Shown piece by piece: positions 20,552-29,088 of a stretch of DNA of 64,000 nt. Location: contig NZ_CAAHFH010000002.1 in assembly GCF_900890705.1 (NCBI RefSeq), positions 2,489,458 through 2,553,457 of the forward strand, written 5' to 3'. The position numbers and the translations under genes are program-made. Position 1 is the first letter of the stretch. The number at the start of each line of letters is the position of its first letter. The stretch is from Pontiella sulfatireligans. Its GTDB lineage: Bacteria > Verrucomicrobiota > Kiritimatiellia > Kiritimatiellales > Pontiellaceae. The notes beneath the pieces were generated by a model, which searched no databases, had not been told where the DNA came from, and saw only the letters and a program-made list of their open reading frames with translations.

Positions 20552-21064
20552 ATGGCTCGTGAAACCATCAAAATACTGGGGATCGACACGTCGTTGCGCT
20601 CGACGGGCGTGGGGATCATCGAGGCGCGCGGGTCGGAGCTGCGGGCAGTGGCCTATGGCCGCATCCGCAACAAGCCGAAGGTGCCGCATTCCCTTTGTCT
20701 GGAAAACATTTTTAGCTCGATCACCGACCTGATTGAGGCGCACCAACCTGATTGTGCGGCCATCGAGGGCGCATTCTTTGCCAAGAACGCCAACACGGCG
20801 ATGGTGCTGGGGCAGGCGCGCGGCGTAGCTATTGCGGCTTGCGCCAAAAAGGGGCTGGAAATCACGGAGCATTCGCCTCGCAAGGTGAAGTCGGCGATTG
20901 TCGGCACCGGCACGGCGCAAAAGGACCAGGTGGCCAAGATGGTGGTGCGTCTGTTGAATCTCGCAGAGCAGCCGCAGGAGGACGCCGCCGACGCGCTGGC
21001 CATCGCCATCTGCCACCACCACCAGCTCTCGCTGCCCGAAGAGCTTCGGGCCAAGCGGATTTGA
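20552..21064 (+). CDS. ruvC: Crossover junction endodeoxyribonuclease RuvC
   Basis: A protein of 170 residues, the usual RuvC size. It resolves Holliday junctions during recombination by paired nicking, working with RuvAB. The four acidic active-site residues are in place: D12 in GIDTSLRSTGVG, E72 in AIEGAFF, and D144 and D147 in EDAADALAIA. The ATG at 20552 gives the canonical start; the frame is open to 20504. RuvA and RuvB are not in the window. It is transcribed away from tetR. Confidence 0.95.
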   Translation: MARETIKILGIDTSLRSTGVGIIEARGSELRAVAYGRIRNKPKVPHSLCLENIFSSITDLIEAHQPDCAAIEGAFFAKNANTAMVLGQARGVAIAACAKKGLEITEHSPRKVKSAIVGTGTAQKDQVAKMVVRLLNLAEQPQEDAADALAIAICHHHQLSLPEELRAKRI

Positions 21065-21140
21065 ACACAAAGGCACGAAGGTCTCTAAGCGGCACGAAGG
21101 AATGCTTCGAGACACTTGGCGTTCTTTGAGTCTTTGTGTT
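21064..21140. repeat. Intergenic palindromic repeat (ACACAAAGGCACGAAG type)
   Basis: The stretch begins AACACAAAG and ends with its reverse complement CTTTGTGTT (21132-21140), with internal GCACGAAGG copies. A similar CACGAA/CACGGAAGACAC element is at 62340-62450. Its function is unknown; it could be a miniature mobile repeat. Confidence 0.5.
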
Positions 21141-21142
21141 AA

Positions 21143-21904
21143 ATGATTGTCATGGACAGTAACCTGCAACCTGAATGGAGCACGGAGCACACGATCTGCT
21201 CCTTTGATGTTGATCCGCAGCTGACGGCTCGGCTTCCGGCGTTGTGCGGGTTTATGCAGGAGGCGGCCTATCATCATGCGGAGCACCTTGGACTGGGGCA
21301 TTCGCAGCTCTCCGCTCAAAGTCTAGCTTGGGTGCTTTCGCGCCAGCGCATCGAAATCAGCCGGCTGCCCGCTTGGGGAGAATCCATAAAAGTGCGGACC
21401 TGGCCCTCGGGGCGCGACCGGCTCTTTTTTTACCGCGACTTTGAGATTGCGGACGAAAGCGGCGGTCTGATCCTGCTCGCTTCGACGGCTTGGTTCGTGA
21501 TCAATACGGAAAAACGTGAACGCGTTCATTCTGACTTTTACCTGAACATCGATCTGCCGGATGTTGGCGCCCACGTGTTTAGTGCCAAGCTTGAGCGGCT
21601 GAAAGGGTGTTCCTGCGAGGGCGGCGACCCAATGGCCGTAAATTACGGCGATCTCGACATGAACGGGCACGTCAACAATATCCGCTACATTGAATGGGTG
21701 CTCAGCAGCCTGCCGCTGGAATTCCATCAGACGCACAGCTTTGAGTCGCTGGAAGTCAACTATCTCGCAGAGGCTGTTTATGGCCATGACGTGTCGGTCT
21801 GCACCGAGCCGGCCGGTTCATTCACTTGGGCGCATGTCATCCGCGCCAAAGGAGACGACCTTTTCCGCGCCCGTACCGTTTGGCAGGGAAAACAGGCAAG
21901 CTGA
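21143..21904 (+). CDS. Acyl-ACP thioesterase-like protein
   Basis: A protein of 253 residues made of two hot-dog halves. The first runs from about residue 10 (STEHTICSFDVDPQLTARLPALCGFMQEAAYHHAEHLG). The second (from about 155) contains the catalytic-type motif YGDLDMNGHVNNIRYIEWVLSSLP. This is the acyl-[acyl carrier protein] thioesterase architecture, which releases fatty acids from ACP in the cytoplasm. The characteristic N-x-H-x-N elements are visible (MNGHVNN). An ATG at 21152 is an alternative start. It lies behind ruvC, separated by a palindromic repeat. The 259 bp downstream up to 22163 contain no convincing gene. Confidence 0.85.
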   Translation: MIVMDSNLQPEWSTEHTICSFDVDPQLTARLPALCGFMQEAAYHHAEHLGLGHSQLSAQSLAWVLSRQRIEISRLPAWGESIKVRTWPSGRDRLFFYRDFEIADESGGLILLASTAWFVINTEKRERVHSDFYLNIDLPDVGAHVFSAKLERLKGCSCEGGDPMAVNYGDLDMNGHVNNIRYIEWVLSSLPLEFHQTHSFESLEVNYLAEAVYGHDVSVCTEPAGSFTWAHVIRAKGDDLFRARTVWQGKQAS

Positions 21905-22163
21905 AGATCCAAGAGGGCCTTGTTGCTAGCAATTGCGGCCTGTGATTTTGAACGTGGATTGTGAATATGTTTTTTTTAACTGTTGAATTATTGCATGCAT
22001 TAACGTTTATTAGACGTTTCGAATTTAGAGTGGCAACGTCCCCGTGGTGCGTGGCCGCTTATCGCAGGGACTGCGCGGGGTTGACGGTCAGGCGGGGCAT
22101 TGAGGCCTTTGGCTATCGGGCAGAACTGCTTAACAGCATGATACAACAGATTAGGTTGGGTTG

Positions 22164-25100
22164 ATGAGATTCACTAAAAAGATCAGTTTGAATGGGATGG
22201 TTCGCGCCCTGATTCTTGTTTTTGTGTTGTGTGGCCATGGTTTCGCCGCCAACGAGGGCCCAACGCCGGCGGAGATCCTGAAAGAAGCCATGATGCACAT
22301 GGGGAAGGAGGAGTACGATGATGCGTCTGCGCTGATGTACATGTACCTTTCCGAAGTGGAGGAGTCGAAAGCGCCTCGCGTGATTGCGATTGCGCAGGAC
22401 ATCCGCTTCAAGCTGGCATCGATCCTTCTTAAAACCGAACGCATGGACGAAGCCGCGCCGGTTTTGCAGGAATACATTGAATATCCTCTAGGCAAGTTCC
22501 AGCGCCTGTCCCGCAAAATGCTGGCCACCTGCCTTTATGAAATCGAAGACTATGAAGGGGCTGTTACGGCATGCACCAATGCGTTGTACTACAATGAAAA
22601 CCCGATTTTGGAGGCGAAAAAGTTTGTTGCAAAAGATGATGATGACGACGAAGAGGAGTCTTCCAGGTTTAAGCAGAAGGAGGAGGAGGAGCCGGAATAT
22701 ACGCAGCAGGAGCTCAACGAGCTGTATCTGACCCTGGCCGAATCCTACTACGACCTTGAGCAATGGACGGAGTGCATCCCTCCGTTTGAATATGTAATTG
22801 CCCAAGCGCCGAACGAGCAACGCAAGGGCTATGCGATCATGCAGGTGATCAACGCGCTGATTGAGATCCCCGATTTTGCACGCATCACAGCTTGGATTCC
22901 ACAGCTCTACCGCACTTCGGCCCGCTACGACATCCGCGTTAACCTGGCCCTCATGAACGCCGCCGCCGCGCTTTACGAAGCGGGCGAGTACGACAGCGCG
23001 CTGCCGCTCTACCGAATGATCATGCCCCGCGACGAGCTTGTGACCTATCAGGAAAGCCGGATCCGCGACATCCGCATCTCTGTCGGGCTGCCTCCCGAGC
23101 CGGGCGCCGAAATGACCGAAGATGAAAAGATGCTCTTCGGCGTGGTTGACGATCCTGCTGCGCCCAGCCAGGAGGAGGTCAAGCCCAAGGCGCTGGTTGA
23201 TCAGGAAAATCTGATTTATGCCCTCAAGGAGCTTCCGCCCTATGAGCTGGACGTCCAGTACCGCATGGCGGACCTCTACAAGACGGTTGATCGCTATTGG
23301 GAGTCGCTGCGTTTCTTCGACGTCGTTTTTGAGGCCGATCCCAAGAGTGAAATCGGCGAACGTTGCATTTTCGAAATGGTCGAAACCCTGATCGACGAAG
23401 TCAACGAGCCGGCGGAGGCCGAGCGCCGCGGTTTTGACTATATGGCAAAATACCCCGAGGGCATGACCCCGCGCCAGATTGCCTATACGCTCAACGGCTA
23501 TTATCAAAAAACCAATGACATGAAGGCGGTCAAGGCTCTTAAGCCCTATCTCGATGGCCTTGTCCGTACGAATGACGAAACCATCGTCAAATACGATACA
23601 GAACTCTATTTCATGCAAGGGGTGGCCGATCTTGTCCTGCAAGACTACGAAGGCTCCGAAAAAAGTTTCCGCTATGTGCTCGACGAGTTTCCCGGCTCCC
23701 ACCAGGAGGCCAACAGCCTCTACTGGTATGGCATGTCGAAGCTGTTCCTGCAAAAATATGAATCCGCTTTTCCGGACTTTGAGAAATACATTAAGAAGCA
23801 CGCAACGGAAACCTATGTGGACGAGTGTTCTTTCCAGGGCGGCATCTGCCTGTTCGGCATGGAACGCTACGACGAAGCGATGGAACGGTTCTCCTATGTG
23901 ATCAGCACCTATCCCGATTCTTCGGTATATCCGGAAGCGTGCAGCATGCGCGGCGATATCTACGGTTCCCGTGGCGAGCTCGACGCGGCCGTCGACGACT
24001 ACACCCGCGCCGTGGCCGCCGCAAAGAAGGTCAACCAAGCGACCTATGCAACCTTTCAAATGGCCGAAGTCTACGAGGCTGAGGACAAGTACGACGACAT
24101 TATCCGCACAGTAGAAAGCTATCTTGATGTCTGGGATGAAGAGGCTGATATCGCCAAGGCCCTCTTTTGGATCGGCAAAACCAAAATCCAGCAGAAAAAA
24201 ATCGACGAAGCGGTCAAAACGTATGTGGACGCCATTGTCAAATATGGTTCGGACGTCCGCCAGGACGGCGTCGATCTGATGATTGCCGAACTCGTAAAGG
24301 TGTCGGCCATATATCTGGACACGGAGCAGCAAAACAAGCTGAAGGCTGATCTGCAGGCCGGCATTGATGAAAACGACGATCTGACGTTGCAGCTACGCCT
24401 GCGTGTTTTGCAGTCTAAGCTTGATATGACTGAAACCGAGCTCGGAAAACAGCTTATACAGGAGCTCTCGGATCTTGAAAATGCATCGCCCCCGGTGCTT
24501 GCCTGCATCTGCGACGCCTCCTTTGAAATGGAGGACTATTCCCGCGCCGAGGAACTGCTGCTTATTTTCATTACCAAGTTTGAGGATTCCGACTACATGC
24601 GAGCCGCGTTCAAACTGCGTGCATATGGCCAGTATGCCGAAAAGGACTATGAGGGTGCGCTTCACACCATCGAAGAGGCCCAGGAACACTACGGAACCGA
24701 ATACGACGTGGCTTGGGCGCAGCTCATGAAGGCGCAAGTGCTGCTCGATCAAGGCAAAGTCGATGAAGCGCGCGAGGCCAACATGAATCTGCTCAGCGTT
24801 CCATCGTGGCGCGGCGCTCCGGTGGCGCAGGCCACCTTCCAATTGGGTCAGGTTGAGGAAAAGGCGGGCGACTACCTTAAGGCCTTCGGGTTCTACCAGC
24901 GTGCCTACTTCCAGTATAAAGGCCATGCGGGCGGTTACTGGGCGGCCGAGGGCTATTTGGCCAGTGCCCGCTGCCTTAAGAAATTGGGGCTCAGCAACGA
25001 TGCCCGCAATACGTACCGCGCCATGCTCTTTGATCCATATGTGAGCGATTTGCCGCAGTCTGAGGAGGCGCGCGAGGTGCTCGGCGCCGGAGAGGTGGCT

Positions 25101-25226
25101 GAGATTGCCGCATACATTGAGTCCGGCGGAACCAGCAATATCACGATTAATGTCGAGGTCGAAAAAACGGCCGAGGGTGCAGAGCCTGTAGAATCCAGTA
25201 AGCCTAGCACCGAGGAGGGCGCGTAA
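22164..25226 (+). CDS. Large secreted/periplasmic TPR-repeat protein
   Basis: A protein of 1020 residues with a signal peptide (ALILVFVLCGHGFA, residues about 12-28), then repeated TPR-like helical pairs over nearly its whole length. Clear examples are ADLVLQDYEGSEKSFRYVLDEFPGS, GMERYDEAMERFSYVISTYPDS and GDIYGSRGELDAAVDDYTRAVA. An acidic patch (DDDDDEEESS) lies near residue 158. It starts the TPR-hypothetical-ExbB-ExbD-ExbD series and overlaps the next gene as TAATG. A scaffold role for an ExbBD-powered envelope complex is inferred from context. The ATG at 22164 is preceded in frame by a TTG. Confidence 0.85.
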   Translation: MRFTKKISLNGMVRALILVFVLCGHGFAANEGPTPAEILKEAMMHMGKEEYDDASALMYMYLSEVEESKAPRVIAIAQDIRFKLASILLKTERMDEAAPVLQEYIEYPLGKFQRLSRKMLATCLYEIEDYEGAVTACTNALYYNENPILEAKKFVAKDDDDDEEESSRFKQKEEEEPEYTQQELNELYLTLAESYYDLEQWTECIPPFEYVIAQAPNEQRKGYAIMQVINALIEIPDFARITAWIPQLYRTSARYDIRVNLALMNAAAALYEAGEYDSALPLYRMIMPRDELVTYQESRIRDIRISVGLPPEPGAEMTEDEKMLFGVVDDPAAPSQEEVKPKALVDQENLIYALKELPPYELDVQYRMADLYKTVDRYWESLRFFDVVFEADPKSEIGERCIFEMVETLIDEVNEPAEAERRGFDYMAKYPEGMTPRQIAYTLNGYYQKTNDMKAVKALKPYLDGLVRTNDETIVKYDTELYFMQGVADLVLQDYEGSEKSFRYVLDEFPGSHQEANSLYWYGMSKLFLQKYESAFPDFEKYIKKHATETYVDECSFQGGICLFGMERYDEAMERFSYVISTYPDSSVYPEACSMRGDIYGSRGELDAAVDDYTRAVAAAKKVNQATYATFQMAEVYEAEDKYDDIIRTVESYLDVWDEEADIAKALFWIGKTKIQQKKIDEAVKTYVDAIVKYGSDVRQDGVDLMIAELVKVSAIYLDTEQQNKLKADLQAGIDENDDLTLQLRLRVLQSKLDMTETELGKQLIQELSDLENASPPVLACICDASFEMEDYSRAEELLLIFITKFEDSDYMRAAFKLRAYGQYAEKDYEGALHTIEEAQEHYGTEYDVAWAQLMKAQVLLDQGKVDEAREANMNLLSVPSWRGAPVAQATFQLGQVEEKAGDYLKAFGFYQRAYFQYKGHAGGYWAAEGYLASARCLKKLGLSNDARNTYRAMLFDPYVSDLPQSEEAREVLGAGEVAEIAAYIESGGTSNITINVEVEKTAEGAEPVESSKPSTEEGA

Positions 25227-26041
25227 TGAAGAACGTTGTCGCAATCATTGCCTTGGTGGCCGTTTCGGCCATTGCACAGGAAGAAGTGGTCCAGTCGGGT
25301 ACGCCGGCCCGGCTCGAAGCGGTCAACGGGAAGCAGGTTCGCGTTTTCCTCCAGTCATTGGTCGATGGCACGGTGACCTTTCAGGCCTTTAAGTCGGACA
25401 AGAATATCCCTGTGCCAGCGGATAAAATCCGGCGCTTTGAGTTTTATCCGAAATATGACGCCGCCGCGCTCGAACAGTCCTTCAACTCCGCTGACTATGA
25501 CGCTGTGCTGGCGACGCTCGAACCGTTGATGCTTGATTATGCGCCTTACATGACGGTCAGCAACAACATGCAGGACGCATACTGCATGATGATGGAGGCC
25601 TATCGTGCGCAAGGCGACTTCGCAAAGGTTCGCGTCTGCGCCGAGGCGCTGGCCCAAAGCAGCGGGCCGAAGTTTGTGATGCTGGGGCAGGTCAACACCG
25701 CCTTGGCCGCTATTGCCGAGGGCGATTTTAAAGCCGTGGAATCTCTGCGGGAAGAAATTGAATCAGAAGCCGCTTCGCTCTATTTGCAGGCTTCCGCCGA
25801 GCGCGCTCAAGGGCAGCCGAAGGTCGCAATGCAGACCGTTGTTGAAATTATTGCAGAGCATGCCAACGACGTGCAGTGGATGGCGCCGAGTGAATTGCTG
25901 AGCGCGGAGCTTTATCTTGATATGGCCATGACCAACTCAGCCGTCAGCACGGCGCGGCAAGTTAAGAACATCTATGGGGGCAGCAACATTGCCGCCGACG
26001 CAAACAAGCTCTACATCGCCCTTGGAGGCGAATCCGAATAA
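25226..26041 (+). CDS. Secreted protein of the TPR/ExbBD module, function unknown
   Basis: A protein of 271 residues with a signal peptide ending at about AIAQ (residue 17). A short beta-rich segment (GTPARLEAVNGKQVRVFLQSLVDGTVTFQAFKS) follows, then helical TPR-like material to the end (YDAVLATLEPLMLDYAPYM..., AALAEGDFKAVESL). It is translationally coupled to the TPR gene (TAATG overlap) with a GAGGAGG RBS inside that gene, and is followed by ExbB after 59 bp. It probably works in the same periplasmic assembly; no family name could be assigned. Confidence 0.75.
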   Translation: MKNVVAIIALVAVSAIAQEEVVQSGTPARLEAVNGKQVRVFLQSLVDGTVTFQAFKSDKNIPVPADKIRRFEFYPKYDAAALEQSFNSADYDAVLATLEPLMLDYAPYMTVSNNMQDAYCMMMEAYRAQGDFAKVRVCAEALAQSSGPKFVMLGQVNTALAAIAEGDFKAVESLREEIESEAASLYLQASAERAQGQPKVAMQTVVEIIAEHANDVQWMAPSELLSAELYLDMAMTNSAVSTARQVKNIYGGSNIAADANKLYIALGGESE

Positions 26042-26100
26042 TATTGTTGAATCAGATATCAGGAACTTAACGACTAGAAAACAACCCGGAGGTAACCAAA

Positions 26101-26877
26101 ATGAAAAAACTACTCTTCATCATGGCGCTGTTCGTAGCAGCGGGGAGTGCGTTCGCTCAAGGCGACATTGAGACGGCCGCTGCTGCGGCGGCAGAGCAGA
26201 CCAATTTGTGGTCGCTAATTAAGACAGGCGGATGGGCCATGTGGCCTTTGGGCATGTTTTCGTTCTTCATGGTGGCGCTCATCATCCAGAACTTTATCTC
26301 GCTGCGCCCCAAGACGCTGCTGCACAGTGAGCAGATGCCCGAACTGATCAAAATGATGATTGAAAAAAAGAGCAAGACCGCTCTGATCTACTGCCGCAAG
26401 CACCCTTCCATGTTTGCCAACACTTTCGGCGCAGGCCTTGAACGCTGTCTTGACGGGGAATCGGAAATTGATTTTGTCAAGGTTAAGGAATCGGTTGAGG
26501 AAGCTTCTGTGGAGCAGATGTCAAAACTGATGAAGCCGATCGACTACCTTTCGATTATTGGAGCGAGTTCTCCGATGCTTGGTCTGTTGGGTACGGTATC
26601 CGGTATGATCAAAGCCTTTCACACCATGGGGGCACTGGGCATGGGTAAGCCGGAGCTGCTCGCCGCCAACATTGGTGAGGCCTTGATTACCACGGCCACC
26701 GGTCTGATCATTGCCATTCCGGCCATGTTCTTTTTCTTCTTCTTCAAGAAGGGCTTCCAGAAGACGCTGGCAACTCTCGGCCGCAACATGGGCTTTTTGT
26801 TCGATGCGCTGCAGACCGGCAAAGAGCCGATCAGCTTCATGGATCTCGAGGCGCTGGAGGCGCTGGACGGCGAATAG
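26101..26877 (+). CDS. MotA/TolQ/ExbB proton channel family protein
   Basis: A protein of 258 residues with an N-terminal signal-like segment (LLFIMALFVAAGSAFA), then a membrane helix (GGWAMWPLGMFSFFMVALIIQNF). The conserved TolQ/ExbB domain follows: SIIGASSPMLGLLGTVSGMIKAFHTMG...GEALITTATGLIIAIPAMFFFFFF. These helices form the proton channel that with ExbD converts proton-motive force into movement in the periplasm. A good RBS (CGGAGG) precedes the ATG. The presence of two ExbD partners downstream fits a TPR-ExbB-ExbD-ExbD arrangement rather than flagellar MotA. Confidence 0.92.
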   Translation: MKKLLFIMALFVAAGSAFAQGDIETAAAAAAEQTNLWSLIKTGGWAMWPLGMFSFFMVALIIQNFISLRPKTLLHSEQMPELIKMMIEKKSKTALIYCRKHPSMFANTFGAGLERCLDGESEIDFVKVKESVEEASVEQMSKLMKPIDYLSIIGASSPMLGLLGTVSGMIKAFHTMGALGMGKPELLAANIGEALITTATGLIIAIPAMFFFFFFKKGFQKTLATLGRNMGFLFDALQTGKEPISFMDLEALEALDGE

Positions 26878-26932
26878 CCTCCAATCCTTGGAATTTCTGT
26901 TTTTCCAAACCGTGTAAATGTAGGGACATCCC

Positions 26933-27337
26933 ATGAAACTTGAACAAAAGACCCTCGGCGACGATCTAGAGCTGGACATGTCGCCCATGATCGACATGGT
27001 CTTCTTGCTCTTGATCTTCTTTATTGTGGCCTCGCAGGTCATCGATGAGAAGCCCAAGGTGGGAATTCCTGCCGCGGCATTCGCCAAGGTGCCCGAAGAC
27101 ACTACGGGCCGCCTGATGGTTACGGTGACCAAAGACGGAAAGTTCTTTGTTGGGCAGATCCCCGTTACACTCGAGCAGCTCAAAGAGCAGCTCGGGATTG
27201 CGATTGAAGCCGACGAAAACCTCCGGATTCTCATTCGTTCCGACGGTGAAACCAGATACAAGATCAACGAAAAGGTCATGATCGCTTGCGCCGAGGTCGG
27301 CGCAACTGATCTGATCTATTCGGCTTTCGAGGAGTAA
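26933..27337 (+). CDS. ExbD/TolR family biopolymer transport protein (first copy)
   Basis: A protein of 134 residues. Its single membrane helix carries the proton-relay aspartate in LDMSPMIDMVFLLLIFFIVA (Asp near residue 20), and a periplasmic ExbD domain follows (GRLMVTVTKDGKFFVGQIPVTLEQLKEQL...ILIRSDGETRY). It pairs with the ExbB homologue 55 bp upstream. The gene ends 2 bp before the second exbD. Confidence 0.92.
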   Translation: MKLEQKTLGDDLELDMSPMIDMVFLLLIFFIVASQVIDEKPKVGIPAAAFAKVPEDTTGRLMVTVTKDGKFFVGQIPVTLEQLKEQLGIAIEADENLRILIRSDGETRYKINEKVMIACAEVGATDLIYSAFEE

Positions 27338-27339
27338 AC

Positions 27340-27774
27340 ATGAATCTTCACCGCCATTATGAAGACACCAAACTCGAACTGCAGATTGCACCGCTCATTG
27401 ACGTTGTATTCCTGCTCTTGATCTATTTCATGGTTACCGCCTCGCTGATCAAGAAGGAGGGGGACATCTCCTTCATGCTTCCGGCGAACGTGGCTCAGGA
27501 AGACATGATCGAACTGCCGGTTGAAGTGCTTATTGAAATCACCAACGACGGCACGGTCCAGATGGAAGGGCTGCGTTTTTCGAGCGAGGACCGTACGCTG
27601 GACTCCCTCGTTACGCAAGTAGCTGGGCTTAAGCAGATCGCGGCCTCGCAGAGCTCGCCGTTCTTCGTGAATCTCCTGCCTCACCAAGATGCGATGCACT
27701 GGCGGATCATCGATGTGATGGATGCTTGTGCGGCGGCTGGCGTAAACAGCCTTACCTTCAGTAAATCCATGTAG
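27340..27774 (+). CDS. ExbD/TolR family biopolymer transport protein (second copy)
   Basis: A protein of 144 residues with the membrane helix and essential aspartate in LQIAPLIDVVFLLLIYFMVTAS, then a diverged periplasmic domain (LPVEVLIEITNDGTVQMEGLRF...RIIDVMDACAAAGVNSLTF). Two different ExbD proteins beside one ExbB suggest a heteromeric stator. It is the last gene of the module and is followed by a terminator. Confidence 0.92.
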   Translation: MNLHRHYEDTKLELQIAPLIDVVFLLLIYFMVTASLIKKEGDISFMLPANVAQEDMIELPVEVLIEITNDGTVQMEGLRFSSEDRTLDSLVTQVAGLKQIAASQSSPFFVNLLPHQDAMHWRIIDVMDACAAAGVNSLTFSKSM

Positions 27775-27796
27775 GCATGCAAAACTGCGGCAATGC

Positions 27797-27833
27797 AAAA
27801 GCGTGGACGGCACCAGTCGTCTGCGCTTTTTTC
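27797..27833 (+). terminator. Terminator after the ExbBD module
   Basis: AAAAGCG (27797-27803) pairs with CGCTTTT (27824-27830), with an inner GACG/CGTC extension, and the stem ends in a T-run. It separates the ExbBD module from the regulator gene at 27860. Confidence 0.8.
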
Positions 27834-27859
27834 TTTTCTCATAACATTGGCTGAATCCC

Positions 27860-28987
27860 ATGGACCATTTCAATATTGCACTGGCCATGGACTATGCCAA
27901 CCCGTTTGTCCGCGATGTGGCGGAAGGGGTGGCGCGGTACGGCTTCCAGCAGGGAAACTGGCGCTTCTATGCACCGCACGGTGCGCCGGAAGTGGCGCTC
28001 GCCGATTTAAACAAATGGTCGGGCAGCGGCGTCATCGGCATGCTCGACCAAGACGCGGTTTGGATGCTGCGTAAACGCGGCATCGCGGGCGTTAATATTT
28101 TTGGCCGTTTTGCTCAACTTCCCAATACCTCTGTGGTGGTCGACAATCACGAGATCGGCCGGATGGCGGCGGAATATTTCATCGGCAAAGGCGTTCGCCG
28201 TTTTGCCATCACCGGGCGGAAAGTGTTTGGCGATGCGACGCTCAAATACGAGGGGTATATTTCTACGCTTTCCGACAAGGGGTTCCAATGTCTTGAACTG
28301 AAATCGCAGCGCAGCATTCAAAATATTGGCACCGCAATTGCGACGCTGGACGGCGACGGGCCGGTCGGCATTCTGGCCACCGAGGATCCCGTAGGGCGCG
28401 TTGTTATTGATGCGTGTCTGGACGCTGGACTGCGCGTACCGGAAGATGTTTCTGTGCTGGGCGTGAACAACGGCGCCTTTGCCTGCGAAATGCTCCATCC
28501 CCAGATGTCGAGCATCGACCTAGGCGCGGCGCGGATAGGCTGGCAGGCCGCCCAGATGCTCGAACAGCTCATGCGCGGCGACGCAGAGCCGGAGAAGCCC
28601 ATCCGCATTTCACCGGAAAAGATTGTCGAGCGCCACTCCACGGACTTAACCGCAGTGACCGACAAGGCTGTTGCAGAAGCGTTGCGGTTTATCCGCGAAA
28701 ATGCGCACCGTTCCGTTCAGGTTGATGATGTGGCCCGAGCTGCGCACGTTGGCCGCCGGACTTTGGAAAATCGGTTTAAGACGTTGCTGCAGGTCTCCGT
28801 CCACGATTCGATCCGCCGCGAGCGCATCCAGCGCGCCTGCCGTCTGCTGAAAGAAACCGACATGCTGGTGGAGGTGGTCGCCGAATCCTGCGGTTATGCC
28901 ACGCGCGAACGCTTCAATCAGGCCTTTAAGCAGGAAACCGGAGCAACGCCGTCGGGCTACCGCAAGAAATTCCGCTTTTCAATCTGA
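27860..28987 (+). CDS. XylR-type regulator: sugar-binding domain plus AraC helix-turn-helix
   Basis: A protein of 375 residues. Residues 1 to ~265 form a LacI/periplasmic-binding-like sensor (NIALAMDYANPFVRDVAEGVARYGF...VGILATEDPVGRVVIDACLDAGLRVPEDVSVLGVNN). The C-terminal ~100 form an AraC/XylS DNA-binding domain (VDDVARAAHVGRRTLENRFKTLLQVS...VAESCGYATRERFNQAFKQETGATPSGYRKKF). This architecture is that of XylR-type activators responding to free sugars. It lies upstream of the KDG kinase/aldolase pair in the same direction and is the obvious candidate to control it; the effector is unknown. Confidence 0.9.
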   Translation: MDHFNIALAMDYANPFVRDVAEGVARYGFQQGNWRFYAPHGAPEVALADLNKWSGSGVIGMLDQDAVWMLRKRGIAGVNIFGRFAQLPNTSVVVDNHEIGRMAAEYFIGKGVRRFAITGRKVFGDATLKYEGYISTLSDKGFQCLELKSQRSIQNIGTAIATLDGDGPVGILATEDPVGRVVIDACLDAGLRVPEDVSVLGVNNGAFACEMLHPQMSSIDLGAARIGWQAAQMLEQLMRGDAEPEKPIRISPEKIVERHSTDLTAVTDKAVAEALRFIRENAHRSVQVDDVARAAHVGRRTLENRFKTLLQVSVHDSIRRERIQRACRLLKETDMLVEVVAESCGYATRERFNQAFKQETGATPSGYRKKFRFSI

Positions 28988-29088
28988 ACAGAGTTGCGCA
29001 TATCGGCCGGTATTATGCGTTAAATACGTATTCACAAAAGTTGGGCTTCCACTATGGTGTTTCCCTGTTTTCAACAAGGAGCAAGACG

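Noticed and set aside
21961..22164. A 67-codon frame before the TPR gene
   Set aside because: No RBS, no family resemblance, and it runs into the start of the TPR gene.
22488..24332. A 614-codon frame antisense to the TPR protein
   Set aside because: The plus strand encodes well-formed TPR repeats with a signal peptide; the antisense frame has no recognised domain and no start signal.
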